A DNA stretch of 64,000 nucleotides from PZPK01 sp963974595 (GCA_963974595.1 CAXBDA010000006.1:5504-69503), one strand, 5' to 3'; counted from the first letter of the stretch, positions 46,057-55,412 are shown. Made by a program: numbers and translations. The notes: generated from the letters alone by a model not told the origin.

Positions 46057-46930
46057 ACATAAACTTCATTACGATGGGAAAACCCAGAATTACAAACGTT
46101 AAGGGGAAAATGAAGGCAACTAATGGGAAAATTAATTTAACTGGCGCCTGCATGGCAGCCTTTTCAGCACGTTGAAAACGTTCAGTACGGCGTTGGTCTG
46201 CCTGTATTTTTAAACTTTCACCTACGCTGCTCCCTGTTTTTTCTGACTGGACAACCGCGGTGACGAAAGCCGTTATATCCCGAATTTCAAGCCTTTCAGA
46301 CATCGAGCGTAATGATTCAGTACGTGACATTCCCGCCTTAATGTCGCGTAGAACCCGTTGAAACTCAACTTTTATAGCGCCTTCAGGCCCTTTGTCTACT
46401 GCTTGCGCCATAGCCCCTGAAAAATTCATTCCAGCCTGTATAGCCATGACTAAAAAATCGAGAAATGTGGGTAATGACTTAATGATTTCTTTTTCACGTG
46501 CTTTTCGTCGATCACTAAGTGATAAAGAAGGTAGCACCAAACCTACCAAAGCACCGATAGAGACATATAACCAGTCATGTATTTCTAACATAGCTAAACC
46601 AAAATAGGTGACGATTGCCATCAATACGGTGGCAATCAGGCGTAGAGCAAAAAACTGTTCTGCGGTGAAAATATAGTCAATGGCTGAGCGTTTTAGATCA
46701 GTATTAATTTTCACTAAATAATCAACCGAAAGACGTTCACCAATACAATGTGCAAGTAAATTAACCAGCGGCCACAAAAGTGTTAGCGACGGGGGAAGTG
46801 GATCCATATATTCACGATTTTCATCAGGTACCAACGACTTGATATTTCTGAATAATAAAAACAGCAATATAAACGTAGCGCCCACTAAAACAGCAATACC
46901 TATTTTTATGTACACCAAATTCTCAAACAT
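46046..46930 (-). CDS. tadC: Tad pilus inner-membrane protein TadC
   Basis: A 294-residue T2SSF-domain protein. Hydrophobic segments at about 8-28, 92-140 and 268-290 bracket the cytoplasmic domain KSLPTFLDFLVMAIQAGMNFSGAM, then SERLEIRDITAFVTAVVQSEKTGSS. It pairs with TadB as the platform in the inner membrane. Its ATG overlaps the end of tadB by 8 bp. Confidence 0.9.
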   Translation of the reverse strand: MFENLVYIKIGIAVLVGATFILLFLLFRNIKSLVPDENREYMDPLPPSLTLLWPLVNLLAHCIGERLSVDYLVKINTDLKRSAIDYIFTAEQFFALRLIATVLMAIVTYFGLAMLEIHDWLYVSIGALVGLVLPSLSLSDRRKAREKEIIKSLPTFLDFLVMAIQAGMNFSGAMAQAVDKGPEGAIKVEFQRVLRDIKAGMSRTESLRSMSERLEIRDITAFVTAVVQSEKTGSSVGESLKIQADQRRTERFQRAEKAAMQAPVKLIFPLVAFIFPLTFVILGFPIVMKFMYDM

Positions 46931-47771
46931 CGATATTCACTATTTTTCTGATGAAATATATTCCTATCGTCATAAAAACGACAAAAAACACACACACGGC
47001 CCAACCGATTGGGTCTGTAAACAATTTTGCCATCGCCACCGGTTCAATTTTTGAAATCACATACCCTAACAGTAAAGGTAATAATCCCATCACCCAGCCT
47101 TGGGCCCGGCCCTGTGCTGTTAGTGAGTCAATTTTTCCTTCCATTTCTATTTTTCGTCGAATCGTTTCTGACATCCTCGCGAGTACTTCAGCCAGGCTGC
47201 CGCCTATTTCCCTAGATATTTTCATACCTGAAATCACTAAACGCATTTCTGGTACCGGCATTCGTTCATATAAATTATCTAAAGCATTTTCAAAACTCAC
47301 ACCCAAACGAAGCTCTCTCATGAAAAGTCCAAATTCTTCACTAATCGCACCACTGGTTTCTGAAACCAGTGTTTCCAAGGCCATATTTAAGTTAGCACCA
47401 GATTGCATCATGGTAGATAGCGAGTGAAGCGCATCGGGAAACTCAACAAGAAACTTATTTTGTCGACGCTGCCTTAAAAAGTTATAAAGAAACCTTGGGC
47501 TATACGCCAGAACAAGCGATACCATGAGAGCAATCACCCAAGCATCTGTTATCACCCAAACTGCAATAAATGAAACGATCAACGTAATTATATTAATAAG
47601 AAAAAGTTTGTCGGGATCAATAAATATAAACATGTCTCCCAGTGTTGTATTTGCATTGCGTGTAAAGCCATCTCGATATTGATTAGCCGCACCCACAAAG
47701 TGAGGTGATGCGGCTATAGTGATAAGTACCACGGCAAAAAAACCACACAGACCTATAATTAAAAGCAGCAT
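46923..47771 (-). CDS. tadB: Tad pilus inner-membrane protein TadB
   Basis: A 282-residue T2SSF-domain protein with a TadB-type core: FPDALHSLSTMMQSGANLNMAL, LRLGVSFENALDNLYERMP, then SREIGGSLAEVLARMSETIR. Hydrophobic stretches lie at the N-terminus and at 235-275. Its ATG shares a base with the tadA stop (TAATG overlap), implying translational coupling and equal dosage with the motor ATPase. Confidence 0.9.
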   Translation of the reverse strand: MLLLIIGLCGFFAVVLITIAASPHFVGAANQYRDGFTRNANTTLGDMFIFIDPDKLFLINIITLIVSFIAVWVITDAWVIALMVSLVLAYSPRFLYNFLRQRRQNKFLVEFPDALHSLSTMMQSGANLNMALETLVSETSGAISEEFGLFMRELRLGVSFENALDNLYERMPVPEMRLVISGMKISREIGGSLAEVLARMSETIRRKIEMEGKIDSLTAQGRAQGWVMGLLPLLLGYVISKIEPVAMAKLFTDPIGWAVCVFFVVFMTIGIYFIRKIVNIDV

Positions 47772-49462
47772 TACAGTACCCTGCCTTTATTAAAAATGCT
47801 TAGATCTACATCTACTCCCCGGCGAGATAGGTCTTCGTAAAACTCTGGTATCAAGCCTGTTGCAATAAAAGTGCCTTGGGTTTTTCCTTTGTCATCATAA
47901 CCTTGCTGTTGAAACTTGAATATTTCACCCAACTGAACAACCCCGGCTTCAACACCTGTTACTTCTGCGATACTGGTAACACGACGACTGCCACAAGAAA
48001 AACGGGTTTGCTGAATAATAATATTCACGGCAGAAGAAATCTGCTCTCTTATAGCCAGGACAGGTAGATTCATGCCTGACATTAAAACCAATATTTCGAG
48101 GCGAGAAATACAATCTCGCGGTGAATTAGAGTGAATTGTTGTTAGTGAACCATCGTGCCCGGTATTCATTGCCTGAAGCATATCTAATGCTTCTCCACCA
48201 CGACACTCACCGACAACGATTCTATCGGGCCTCATGCGCAGGCAGTTTTTAACCAGCTCTCTAATACCAACCTCCCCCTTACCTTCCTGGTTAGGAGGGC
48301 GGCTTTCAAGCCCTACTAAATTCGGTTGATAAAGCTTTAATTCAGCTGCATCCTCTACTGTTATAATGCGCTCATCATCAGGAATATTGTTAGACAACAC
48401 ATTAAGTAATGTTGTTTTTCCTGATCCCGTTCCACCTGATATGACAATATTGCGCTTATGGACTACGGCTATATCCATAAATTTTGCCATATCGGCGGTA
48501 ATTGACCCAAACTTAATCAGGTGGTGCCACTCCAAACGTTCTTTCATAAACTTACGTATAGAAATACAAGGCCCTTTTAGTGCTAGTGGTGGTATCACTG
48601 CATTTACTCGCGAACCATCTTTTAATCGTCCGTCTACCATAGGAGAACTTTCATCTATTCGACGTCCTAATGGCGCAACAATTCGCTCAATTGCGCCAAT
48701 AATGGCCCTATCATTCGTAAAGGTAATTTCTGACAATCTCACCTGACCATTCACTTCATAGTAAATTTCATCACGAGCGTTAACCATAATTTCACTAACA
48801 TCGTCACGAGCAATAAGATCTTCAAGTGGCCCTAAACCAATAGCCTCTGCAATAACTTGTTTACCCATTTCGACTTTATCCAGCGAATCAGGGAAATCAT
48901 CCATTTTTGATAGAATTTCGTCTATCGCTTGCCGGGTAAACCCCCATAACGCATCATCACTCATTTCATTAACATTAACGCGCCTTAAGTCCATAATTTC
49001 AAATAACTTGCTATGTACGATCCCTCTCCATTTTTCAAGATGCTTTCGTTTTAGCAGGAGCTCATTAGTTGCGCCATTTTTAGTATTAAGCTCAGCCAGC
49101 TCTACTCTTGCATTGTTTGAAATCAATGCGTCTTCCTGGGACAAACTGTCTAAACAGGCTTGCTTTTTTGCTAACGTTTTTACCGTAATACAATAATCCC
49201 CCAGACTGATTAAGTCTTCGTTTGAGAGCGGGCCGAACTTATCTATATTAATGTTATTCACCAATGTACCGACTTTACTGCCATTATCAGCGATATAGAG
49301 TCCGTCTGAATTAAGCTCAAGCTTTGCATGGGTTTTACCAATTTTCCAACCACTAAGAACGACTAGATTATCTTTTGATTTCCCGATACTACATTCATTT
49401 TCACTACAGGTGACTCGAGAAACATGAGTCCCTTTTTTGGTTTTTACTGCCACTTCAAACAT
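47771..49462 (-). CDS. tadA: FHA-TadA/CpaF fusion: pilus assembly ATPase
   Basis: A 563-residue fusion. Residues 1-95 form an FHA-like domain (IGKSKDNLVVL, IGKTHAKLEL, ADNGSKVGTLVN), in which the usual Gly-Arg and Ser-x-x-His positions read Gly-Lys and Thr-x-His. From about 130 the protein is a CpaF-type secretion ATPase with ISGGTGSGKTTLLNVL (Walker A), VEDAAELKL, RMRPDRIVVGECRGGEA (Walker B and Asp/Glu box) and TGHDGSLTTIHS. It powers Tad pilus assembly. Whether the degenerate FHA part binds phosphothreonine is uncertain. The gene is coupled to tadB and follows the secretin by 13 bp. Confidence 0.92.
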   Translation of the reverse strand: MFEVAVKTKKGTHVSRVTCSENECSIGKSKDNLVVLSGWKIGKTHAKLELNSDGLYIADNGSKVGTLVNNINIDKFGPLSNEDLISLGDYCITVKTLAKKQACLDSLSQEDALISNNARVELAELNTKNGATNELLLKRKHLEKWRGIVHSKLFEIMDLRRVNVNEMSDDALWGFTRQAIDEILSKMDDFPDSLDKVEMGKQVIAEAIGLGPLEDLIARDDVSEIMVNARDEIYYEVNGQVRLSEITFTNDRAIIGAIERIVAPLGRRIDESSPMVDGRLKDGSRVNAVIPPLALKGPCISIRKFMKERLEWHHLIKFGSITADMAKFMDIAVVHKRNIVISGGTGSGKTTLLNVLSNNIPDDERIITVEDAAELKLYQPNLVGLESRPPNQEGKGEVGIRELVKNCLRMRPDRIVVGECRGGEALDMLQAMNTGHDGSLTTIHSNSPRDCISRLEILVLMSGMNLPVLAIREQISSAVNIIIQQTRFSCGSRRVTSIAEVTGVEAGVVQLGEIFKFQQQGYDDKGKTQGTFIATGLIPEFYEDLSRRGVDVDLSIFNKGRVL

Positions 49463-49475
49463 TATCAGTACCTCG

Positions 49476-50750
49476 CTATTCCATTAACGCTTTATTTAAC
49501 TGGCCATCTCGAAATTCATCTTGAATATTTTTTGCAAAATTGAGGATATCCGTATCATTTGTATCATTTGGGGCAACAATTCGAGGTGTGACAAATATAA
49601 CAATCTCGGTTTCATCTATAACAACTTCTGTGGATTTAAAGAACACACCCAAGTATGGAATGTCACCCAAGAAAGGTACTTTATTTACATTCGTGCTTTT
49701 ACGAGCTGAAGTAAGACCTGAAATAACAAAGGTTTCTTCATTTTTCGCATTAACCACCGACTCAACATTTCGAGTTAACAGACTTGGCACATCTCGCAAC
49801 TGCTGGGCTTGATCGATAGTACTAACCTCTGCCCGAACCATACTTTTTATATTGTTTAACTTATCTACAAATGGCTCAATCTCCAGCATGATGCCGTACT
49901 CTTTAAATGCTACTTCCACGCCATCACGACCAACGACCTGATAAGGAAATTCTCCTCCTGAATGGAATGATGCTCGTTCACCACTTCTTGCTAATAATTT
50001 AGGCGCGGCTAATATTTTTGCATCCCCTGTTGCGGCCAACAGATCAATAGTTGATGTTAGAGAGGTTTTTAAACTCGCAAAACCAAAGAAGCTTAAATCG
50101 GTAGGGGAAGTGTCACTTGGAAGGAACTTACCACGAGCAAATGTTTTTGATATGCCAACAGAAGGGCCGTTTGCTGATGTAGCCCAATTAATACCTAATT
50201 GATTAGTTGCAAGACGGTTCACCTCAACCACCCTAACATCCATCCTAACCATCTTTTTAAGATCGAATTCTTGCACTTCCACTAACATAATAGAATCGGG
50301 TAATATCGCTTTTATTTGTTCAAGCTTAGGCACATCTTTAATTGATACATCACCACTAAAAACAATCTTACTTTGAACTTTATTAACACTCAGGCCTTCA
50401 ATTGATGAAGACAATTTTTTAGCTAATGACACCTGAGCATCAACCTCAGTAGACAATACGGTTATTAAATATTCTGTTTGCCTATTGTGCTCTTGCCAAA
50501 TATGTATAGATGTTTGCCCAATGGTTTCACCAACCAAAATCAGCTGTCCGTTTTCTAATGTTTTGTAACTAACAATTTTTGAGTTACCAACAGCAATTCT
50601 TTCTACACCTGGGACCTCCAACACGCGAACATCACCTTGGAGTAGTCTTATATTTTTTTGTTTGACTTGATTTGAAATTACTTGTTGCGAGAACGTTGCA
50701 ATGATTAACATTGCAATAATCACCCTAGCCTGTATAACTGCATTAATCAT
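49476..50750 (-). CDS. Tad pilus secretin CpaC/RcpA
   Basis: A 424-residue outer-membrane secretin. A signal peptide (VIIAMLIIATFSQQVIS) precedes the CpaC N-terminal domain (RVLEVPGVERIAVGNSKIVS), a linker domain, and the secretin domain with FVISGLTSARKSTNVNKVPF, LGDIPYLGVFF and the closing EIVIFVTPRIV. It forms the pilus exit channel. It precedes tadA and follows cpaB. Confidence 0.92.
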   Translation of the reverse strand: MINAVIQARVIIAMLIIATFSQQVISNQVKQKNIRLLQGDVRVLEVPGVERIAVGNSKIVSYKTLENGQLILVGETIGQTSIHIWQEHNRQTEYLITVLSTEVDAQVSLAKKLSSSIEGLSVNKVQSKIVFSGDVSIKDVPKLEQIKAILPDSIMLVEVQEFDLKKMVRMDVRVVEVNRLATNQLGINWATSANGPSVGISKTFARGKFLPSDTSPTDLSFFGFASLKTSLTSTIDLLAATGDAKILAAPKLLARSGERASFHSGGEFPYQVVGRDGVEVAFKEYGIMLEIEPFVDKLNNIKSMVRAEVSTIDQAQQLRDVPSLLTRNVESVVNAKNEETFVISGLTSARKSTNVNKVPFLGDIPYLGVFFKSTEVVIDETEIVIFVTPRIVAPNDTNDTDILNFAKNIQDEFRDGQLNKALME

Positions 50751-50855
50751 GACATCAATCCTTTGATTTCTTATACTGCGCCATTATTTTTGTTTAGACA
50801 TAATGACTCAAATCCTAATAATTTGACTATTAATAACTCAAAGCTCTCTAGTAGT

Positions 50856-51797
50856 TTAAATCTTTTTAAATTTTTGAAATTTCCTATCTTTTGCTTCCGT
50901 ATCTGCTTTATTTGTTCCCGACACCAAGCCAAGGCCATCTACTAGCGTTTGTTTAACAAGCAATACGCCATCTTCTGATTTTCCACCTGCAAAAGACTCT
51001 ATCGTATTTTGTTTCTTTGTTAAGGTCCCGATATTGGGATAATTAGCATGCTGCTCATCTTCAGGATGGCGCAATAAGAAAATAAACCTAGCGTTACTCC
51101 TGTCGACCAGTTGTTTTGCGGTAAGCAAAGAAGAAATATCTTTCAGGTTCACACCAATAGAGATGCTCGAGTAGCCTTCCTGCTCCTCACCCTCTACCCA
51201 ATACACTTCAGCATCAGCAATGGTACGTGTTCCTGTTGCCAGTACCGCTACATTTTCAAGCAACAGTACCAACGGGTCTGCAATATTGGCCTCTTGCTCA
51301 TCACTGTCATTAAATCTCAATAACAAATCAATATGATCACCAGCCTCTAACATACTTGCATTGGACTGTACTTCATCAATATTAAACGTAAATGCCCGAT
51401 GTTGTTTCTCCAGTAATTGAGAGAATGTTCTTGCGCCATTCAGACCTACGATAGAATTCCTGAGCAACGGCCTCCCTTCTGTTATATTTTCTGATAATGT
51501 AAGGCCTGAATAATGTTTAAAATCACCAGGCGCAATATAATTATCAGGCAAGTATTCTACCGGTATTTCACGCACCGACATAACATCAGAATTGATGATA
51601 TCGCCTGCATTTAGATTAAACTTTGGCACAACAATAGCGATTTTCTCTCCGCCCTGACCATTAATTGAGGCGAGCATTTGTGCTTCTCTATTTTCAAGAT
51701 ATAGGCTTGTTGCCCCAACAGCCATACCGCCTAATATGATAGCTACCACTAACAACCAGATTGTCTTGAACTTATTCCCTGACATTATTACCTCCAT
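50856..51797 (-). CDS. Pilus assembly protein CpaB/RcpC
   Basis: A 313-residue protein with one N-terminal membrane helix (LLVVAIILGGMAVGATSLYL) and a periplasmic SAF-like region beginning FNLNAGDIINSDVMSVREIPVEYLP, then RPLLRNSI. The RcpC-type C-terminal segment (SSISIGVNLKDISSLLTAKQLV) is present. CpaB is a conserved Tad component of unclear biochemical role. A 105-bp gap follows before the secretin gene. Confidence 0.88.
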   Translation of the reverse strand: MEVIMSGNKFKTIWLLVVAIILGGMAVGATSLYLENREAQMLASINGQGGEKIAIVVPKFNLNAGDIINSDVMSVREIPVEYLPDNYIAPGDFKHYSGLTLSENITEGRPLLRNSIVGLNGARTFSQLLEKQHRAFTFNIDEVQSNASMLEAGDHIDLLLRFNDSDEQEANIADPLVLLLENVAVLATGTRTIADAEVYWVEGEEQEGYSSISIGVNLKDISSLLTAKQLVDRSNARFIFLLRHPEDEQHANYPNIGTLTKKQNTIESFAGGKSEDGVLLVKQTLVDGLGLVSGTNKADTEAKDRKFQKFKKI

Positions 51798-51848
51798 CTA
51801 ATACAACAGTTTTGCTTTCTATTTAACAATTTTATAGTTAATAAACTA

Positions 51849-52034
51849 TTAGGTGGGTATGGACATTCCCCAAACATAACCCGCATAGCTGTCTTTGAAG
51901 CCGTCGTAAAGTAATTCAACGGTACTTTTGCCGCCTTTAACGGGCAAGAACATCAAGCCGGTAATAACAATAACAGCAACAGCATATTCAACTAGCGAGC
52001 TTCCCTTCTGTTTTACTTTCACGTTTTTATGCAT
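51849..52034 (-). CDS. Second small Flp-type pilin
   Basis: A 61-residue protein with a textbook class III prepilin site: KG|SSLVEYAVAVIVITGLMF, where Glu is +5 and Tyr +6 after the Gly. It is shorter and more polar after the helix (GFKDSYAGYVWG) than the main pilin at 55137-55412. It lies between the unknown 238-residue protein and cpaB. It could be a minor pilin or an alternative Flp. A GGA-type ribosome binding site precedes the ATG. Confidence 0.78.
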   Translation of the reverse strand: MHKNVKVKQKGSSLVEYAVAVIVITGLMFLPVKGGKSTVELLYDGFKDSYAGYVWGMSIPT

Positions 52035-52043
52035 TGCAATCCT

Positions 52044-52760
52044 TTACTTAGTAACTTCAACAACGACTACCTGTGTTTTATTTTTAGTTTTATTTTTAGT
52101 TTTATTTTTATTTTTATTTTTAGTTTGATTAAATGTTAAATTAAGCTCATCGGTATTTTTATTCATTATCATAACAGCCATATTTGCACTAGAAACTTTC
52201 CCTTGGGTGACATCGACCCACCCTCTCTTTAGGTAATAATCACGATAGAAATTAACATTCGATTTTACCGAAAATGAGTTTTCTAATAATAACGTTCGGC
52301 CTTTTTGATTAATATCTTCACTTTTAATATCACTGAGAACAGACGTGGTGTTCATTTTAGGAAAGCCTTTTCCTAAAATTATGACTGCGTTTTTATTAGG
52401 TATTTTACTCATTGCTAAAAGTGAGTAACTCCCCTTCCTTCCATTCTTTTTAACCTGCACTGTCATTAAAAATTTTTTTTCAGGTCGGCTAACAATCAAG
52501 TACGGATTTGCTTCAGTAATAATATAACCTGGGGCACCCTTTTTAACGGGGGTTTCCCATTTTGTCTTATAAAACTCAATAATATCAGTAACATTCCTTT
52601 GACTCGTCATTTCCATGATTTTCATAGTCTGACCGTTAACTGACATATTATTGCCAACAATTATGACTCTTTCATTTTTTGGAACAGGAAACTCTGGCCA
52701 TTCTTCAGCATGAACACCCAAACAATAAGAACAAATATACACAAATAAAATTTTGCCCAT
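52044..52760 (-). CDS. Exported protein of unknown function with internal duplication, in Tad locus
   Basis: A 238-residue exported protein from the ATG at 52760; a slightly longer TTG frame overlaps the upstream gene. A signal peptide (ILFVYICSYCLGVHA) leads to two related halves, each with a hydrophobic-beta segment and an FYxxxW/Y element: SQRNVTDIIEFYKTKWETP and NVNFYRDYYLKRGWVDV. The C-terminus is an Asn/Lys/Thr hexanucleotide-encoded tract. I recognise no family. It sits between two pilin-like genes, so a pilus role is plausible but inferred. Confidence 0.6.
   Translation of the reverse strand: MGKILFVYICSYCLGVHAEEWPEFPVPKNERVIIVGNNMSVNGQTMKIMEMTSQRNVTDIIEFYKTKWETPVKKGAPGYIITEANPYLIVSRPEKKFLMTVQVKKNGRKGSYSLLAMSKIPNKNAVIILGKGFPKMNTTSVLSDIKSEDINQKGRTLLLENSFSVKSNVNFYRDYYLKRGWVDVTQGKVSSANMAVMIMNKNTDELNLTFNQTKNKNKNKTKNKTKNKTQVVVVEVTK
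52076..52129. repeat. In-frame hexanucleotide repeat at gene end
   Basis: About eight to nine units of AAAAAT or AAAACT (minus strand) encode alternating Asn/Thr and Lys near the C-terminus of the preceding gene. A six-base unit changes length without shifting frame, so the number of units could vary between strains while the protein stays readable. Confidence 0.75.
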
Positions 52761-52765
52761 TATTT

Positions 52766-53554
52766 TCACTTCCAACGCCCCTTGGGTATTACGTCAGGCT
52801 TAACTATACCTAATTCCAAACTACCGCCACCAGAAAGCCCTAATGATGTCACTGAACTTAACGCGCTAGAAATCCCTGCAATATAGGATGTTGGTATCAG
52901 CTTTTTGATCCTTTTTTTAACATTACTAGGCCCACTGGCATTCCATGCGTTACTTAACAGCGCAACATGGCTTGATGACGTCAGCGCTGCTCCGGGTAAA
53001 GGCAGCATAGCGAGTTTTTGCAACTCAACATTTACCGTACTCGTTTCAATACCCGTTTTCCCTAGAGATAAGCCTTTTTTCACAACGTTATTGATTGTGC
53101 TTGAAAGCCCTGCATTTTTTAACCCGGCAAGTGAAGTAGTTAATTTCACGTAACTATTTAATGGTTTAGGTTTTTCTTTTAATAAAAGGTCGTAACGTCC
53201 TTTGTGGGCAAACTTCATAAATGGGTTTACATTTATCGTATTGAGGGCTTTTGATTGTTTATCTTTAACGCTATCAATTTTCTCAAACCCCGAAGCAAAT
53301 ACTCGTGTGTTAATCTCACGCGCTATCTCATCATTTGCTTTGCTATTATAGTGCCCCCCTGACCACTTAGCTTTTTCGAAAGAGGCATAACGAGCAGCCT
53401 CATGAAGCTTATGCTGGGTATGACCTACTTTGGCTATATAAGACAGCCCTATTGCCATGGGCACTAAAACAAAAATAGCAGCAACTAATAACTCAATGGT
53501 TGCCTGTCCACGCGCTTGTTTCAGAATAAAATTCCTGGCTATCTTCTTATTCAT
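52766..53554 (-). CDS. TadE-like pseudopilin
   Basis: A 262-residue pseudopilin. The N-terminal site RG|QATIEL has Glu at +5 and is followed by the helix LVAAIFVLVPMAIGLSYIA and the TadE-type string HEAARYASFEKAKWSG. The body is rich in Ser, Gly and Ala. It is the second of three TadE/TadG-like proteins in the locus. Its stop is 5 bp before the next gene's ATG. Confidence 0.8.
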   Translation of the reverse strand: MNKKIARNFILKQARGQATIELLVAAIFVLVPMAIGLSYIAKVGHTQHKLHEAARYASFEKAKWSGGHYNSKANDEIAREINTRVFASGFEKIDSVKDKQSKALNTINVNPFMKFAHKGRYDLLLKEKPKPLNSYVKLTTSLAGLKNAGLSSTINNVVKKGLSLGKTGIETSTVNVELQKLAMLPLPGAALTSSSHVALLSNAWNASGPSNVKKRIKKLIPTSYIAGISSALSSVTSLGLSGGGSLELGIVKPDVIPKGRWK

Positions 53555-53576
53555 CCCTGACTACTTCCCTGTTAGT

Positions 53577-55049
53577 CTATGGTGTAGGTAAACCTAGCAG
53601 ACCCTTCATTTTCAACTCTTCCTTTAAAGGTATATCTATTAGGTGGGGCTGCCAATAAGGATTGAAAGCGCTTCCATATTCTCGTTTTTTATCTGCTCTG
53701 GTGTTTTTTCCTTTATCATCAGTTGGCCTAACAAAGTAGGTTTCTGCTTTTGCCATTGCCGCAAGAGTGTTATTAATAAAACCACCTTTACTTTCAATAT
53801 CTAAGGGACCGCCTGTGCGAGTCATACCAATAGACTTGCTAGTTCGTATACCGCCACCACCCGTACTGTGTGGTTTTTCTAGTAAGACAGTAATGCCACC
53901 ACTGCCTCTTACTAAACCTTTCTGTGTCACCGCATAATACTTTCTGAGCCCCGAATAGGTTCCGATTGATTTTTTCAAACCATAATTCACATACGCTAGT
54001 TTTAAAGCTTTAGGGTTTTTACTTTTAAAAACAGAGGTCCACAACGCTGCGTCATCAAACGACTTGTATGCTTGAGCGCCTCCCCAGCCAACAGGTGCAA
54101 TCTCCTTCCATGACGTCCACCGTCTCTTTAACTTGCTCCACTTCGTCTTTCTCCAATGAAAAGAGAAGGTGTCTTCGGCAGACCAATTATAGTAAGGGGC
54201 GAAAGACGCTCTTTTTAGACCAGCCGTTAATTGTGTTTTTCCCTCTCTAAACGCCCTTACTTCGATACCAAGCCATTTACCACCAAACTTAAAAAGTGTT
54301 TGATCTCTCCCCATCGTGAAGCCATCCCTGGATTTCAACGTGATATCTCTGAATTCATCCATGTTTTTCTTGTTTTCAAGCCACTTTTTTTTATTAGAAG
54401 TGGACTTACTTCTTACAATAGAAGGATCCCAGCGGGTGGTGAAGTTCTGATGAGAGTTAACAAAACCCTTAATGTTATTTACGGTTGCTACCAAACTGGC
54501 GTTAACCTCTGGATCGTTTGCCTTAACAACATCATCAAATGTTTGTTTAGCCACGACCATCGTCGCCACATGGAATGCCATTTGAGATATTTCGAGCATA
54601 TCTAATACCATATCAATGGCTGATACCATGGCATTCATTGAGGTTTCGGTTCCTACCGCTATGCCTTTGGCTGCATAGCTAAAACCCGCTGTAATAAAAT
54701 TCAATACGGGAATCGAACTCGTTATTGCTTGAAAATTCTTGGTAAACACTTCAAACCAGCGCGCCCAAGAAGTCAGCGCCACCGCTTGGGCAACGGCAAC
54801 ATGATTTGCGACCATAGCACGATTTGTGTATGCCTTAAAATTCATATCTCTCGATTGAACCATCACGATACTATAAGCAGCAGCATCAGTCGTATTCTGC
54901 AATTTGGTTTTTTCATTAGTAATCTGACTTACATTGAACACATAAGCCATCGTCAAAGCCAAGACTCCTGCCATAGCGATAGCATAAACCAAGGCCTGGC
55001 CTCGTTGCTTTAAAGCCCTTATCCTTAAGGGTGTAACTAACTTCGACAT
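53577..55049 (-). CDS. TadG-like pilus protein
   Basis: A 490-residue protein with an N-terminal RG|QALVYAIAMAGVLALTMAYVF site lacking Glu at +5 (Tyr instead), and the TadG string TKLQNTTDAAAYS. A large extracellular body follows, with aromatic/basic stretches (WRKTKWSKLKRRWTSW) and glycine runs (HSTGGGGIRTSK). TadG-type proteins link pilus and cell surface in known systems. It lies directly after the flp gene, across a hairpin at 55077-55103. Confidence 0.78.
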   Translation of the reverse strand: MSKLVTPLRIRALKQRGQALVYAIAMAGVLALTMAYVFNVSQITNEKTKLQNTTDAAAYSIVMVQSRDMNFKAYTNRAMVANHVAVAQAVALTSWARWFEVFTKNFQAITSSIPVLNFITAGFSYAAKGIAVGTETSMNAMVSAIDMVLDMLEISQMAFHVATMVVAKQTFDDVVKANDPEVNASLVATVNNIKGFVNSHQNFTTRWDPSIVRSKSTSNKKKWLENKKNMDEFRDITLKSRDGFTMGRDQTLFKFGGKWLGIEVRAFREGKTQLTAGLKRASFAPYYNWSAEDTFSFHWRKTKWSKLKRRWTSWKEIAPVGWGGAQAYKSFDDAALWTSVFKSKNPKALKLAYVNYGLKKSIGTYSGLRKYYAVTQKGLVRGSGGITVLLEKPHSTGGGGIRTSKSIGMTRTGGPLDIESKGGFINNTLAAMAKAETYFVRPTDDKGKNTRADKKREYGSAFNPYWQPHLIDIPLKEELKMKGLLGLPTP

Positions 55050-55076
55050 TCATTCAATCCATTGAAAATCAATTCA

Positions 55077-55103
55077 GTAGACCTCTTGTACGCGGAGGCC
55101 TAC
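55077..55103 (-). promoter_or_regulatory. Hairpin between flp and downstream Tad genes
   Basis: Arms at 55077-55085 and 55095-55103 pair for 9 bp (one G-U pair on the minus strand), with a 9-nt loop. No strong T-run follows, so it is more likely an mRNA stability or partial attenuation element between the pilin gene and the assembly genes than a full terminator. Confidence 0.5.
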
Positions 55104-55136
55104 ATACAAAGTAAAATAATAAAAAACAGTTAACTT

Positions 55137-55412
55137 TTACTTGTTACTTTTATTGTAAGAACTTAAGTCTTTATCAATTACAGCAGAAGCCGCGGCTTTT
55201 GCGGACTCTGTGCCAGCGGCTGTCACCTGAACTTGACCATTGCCACCACCAAGCTCTTGTGTAATGGCTGCCATTTGATTTCGAGCTGTATCACCAAAAA
55301 TCCGAAAGACACCGATGGCGGCAATTGCAACCAACGCAACAATAATAATGTACTCAGTCATTCCTTGACCCCGTTGATTCTTTTTACTTAACGCTTTGAT
55401 CTTACCTTTCAT
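55137..55412 (-). CDS. flp: Flp-family type IVb pilin (major pilin)
   Basis: A 91-residue prepilin with the class III site RG|QGMTEY (Gly15; Glu +5, Tyr +6) and the hydrophobic helix IIIVALVAIAAIGVF. The C-terminal half is small and Gly/Ala/Ser-rich (GGGNGQVQVTAAGTESAKAAA). The RGQGMTEYI style resembles pilins of Tad systems in Myxococcota and similar lineages, which is a hint only. First gene of the locus, with a good AAGGA ribosome binding site. Confidence 0.9.
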   Translation of the reverse strand: MKGKIKALSKKNQRGQGMTEYIIIVALVAIAAIGVFRIFGDTARNQMAAITQELGGGNGQVQVTAAGTESAKAAASAVIDKDLSSYNKSNK

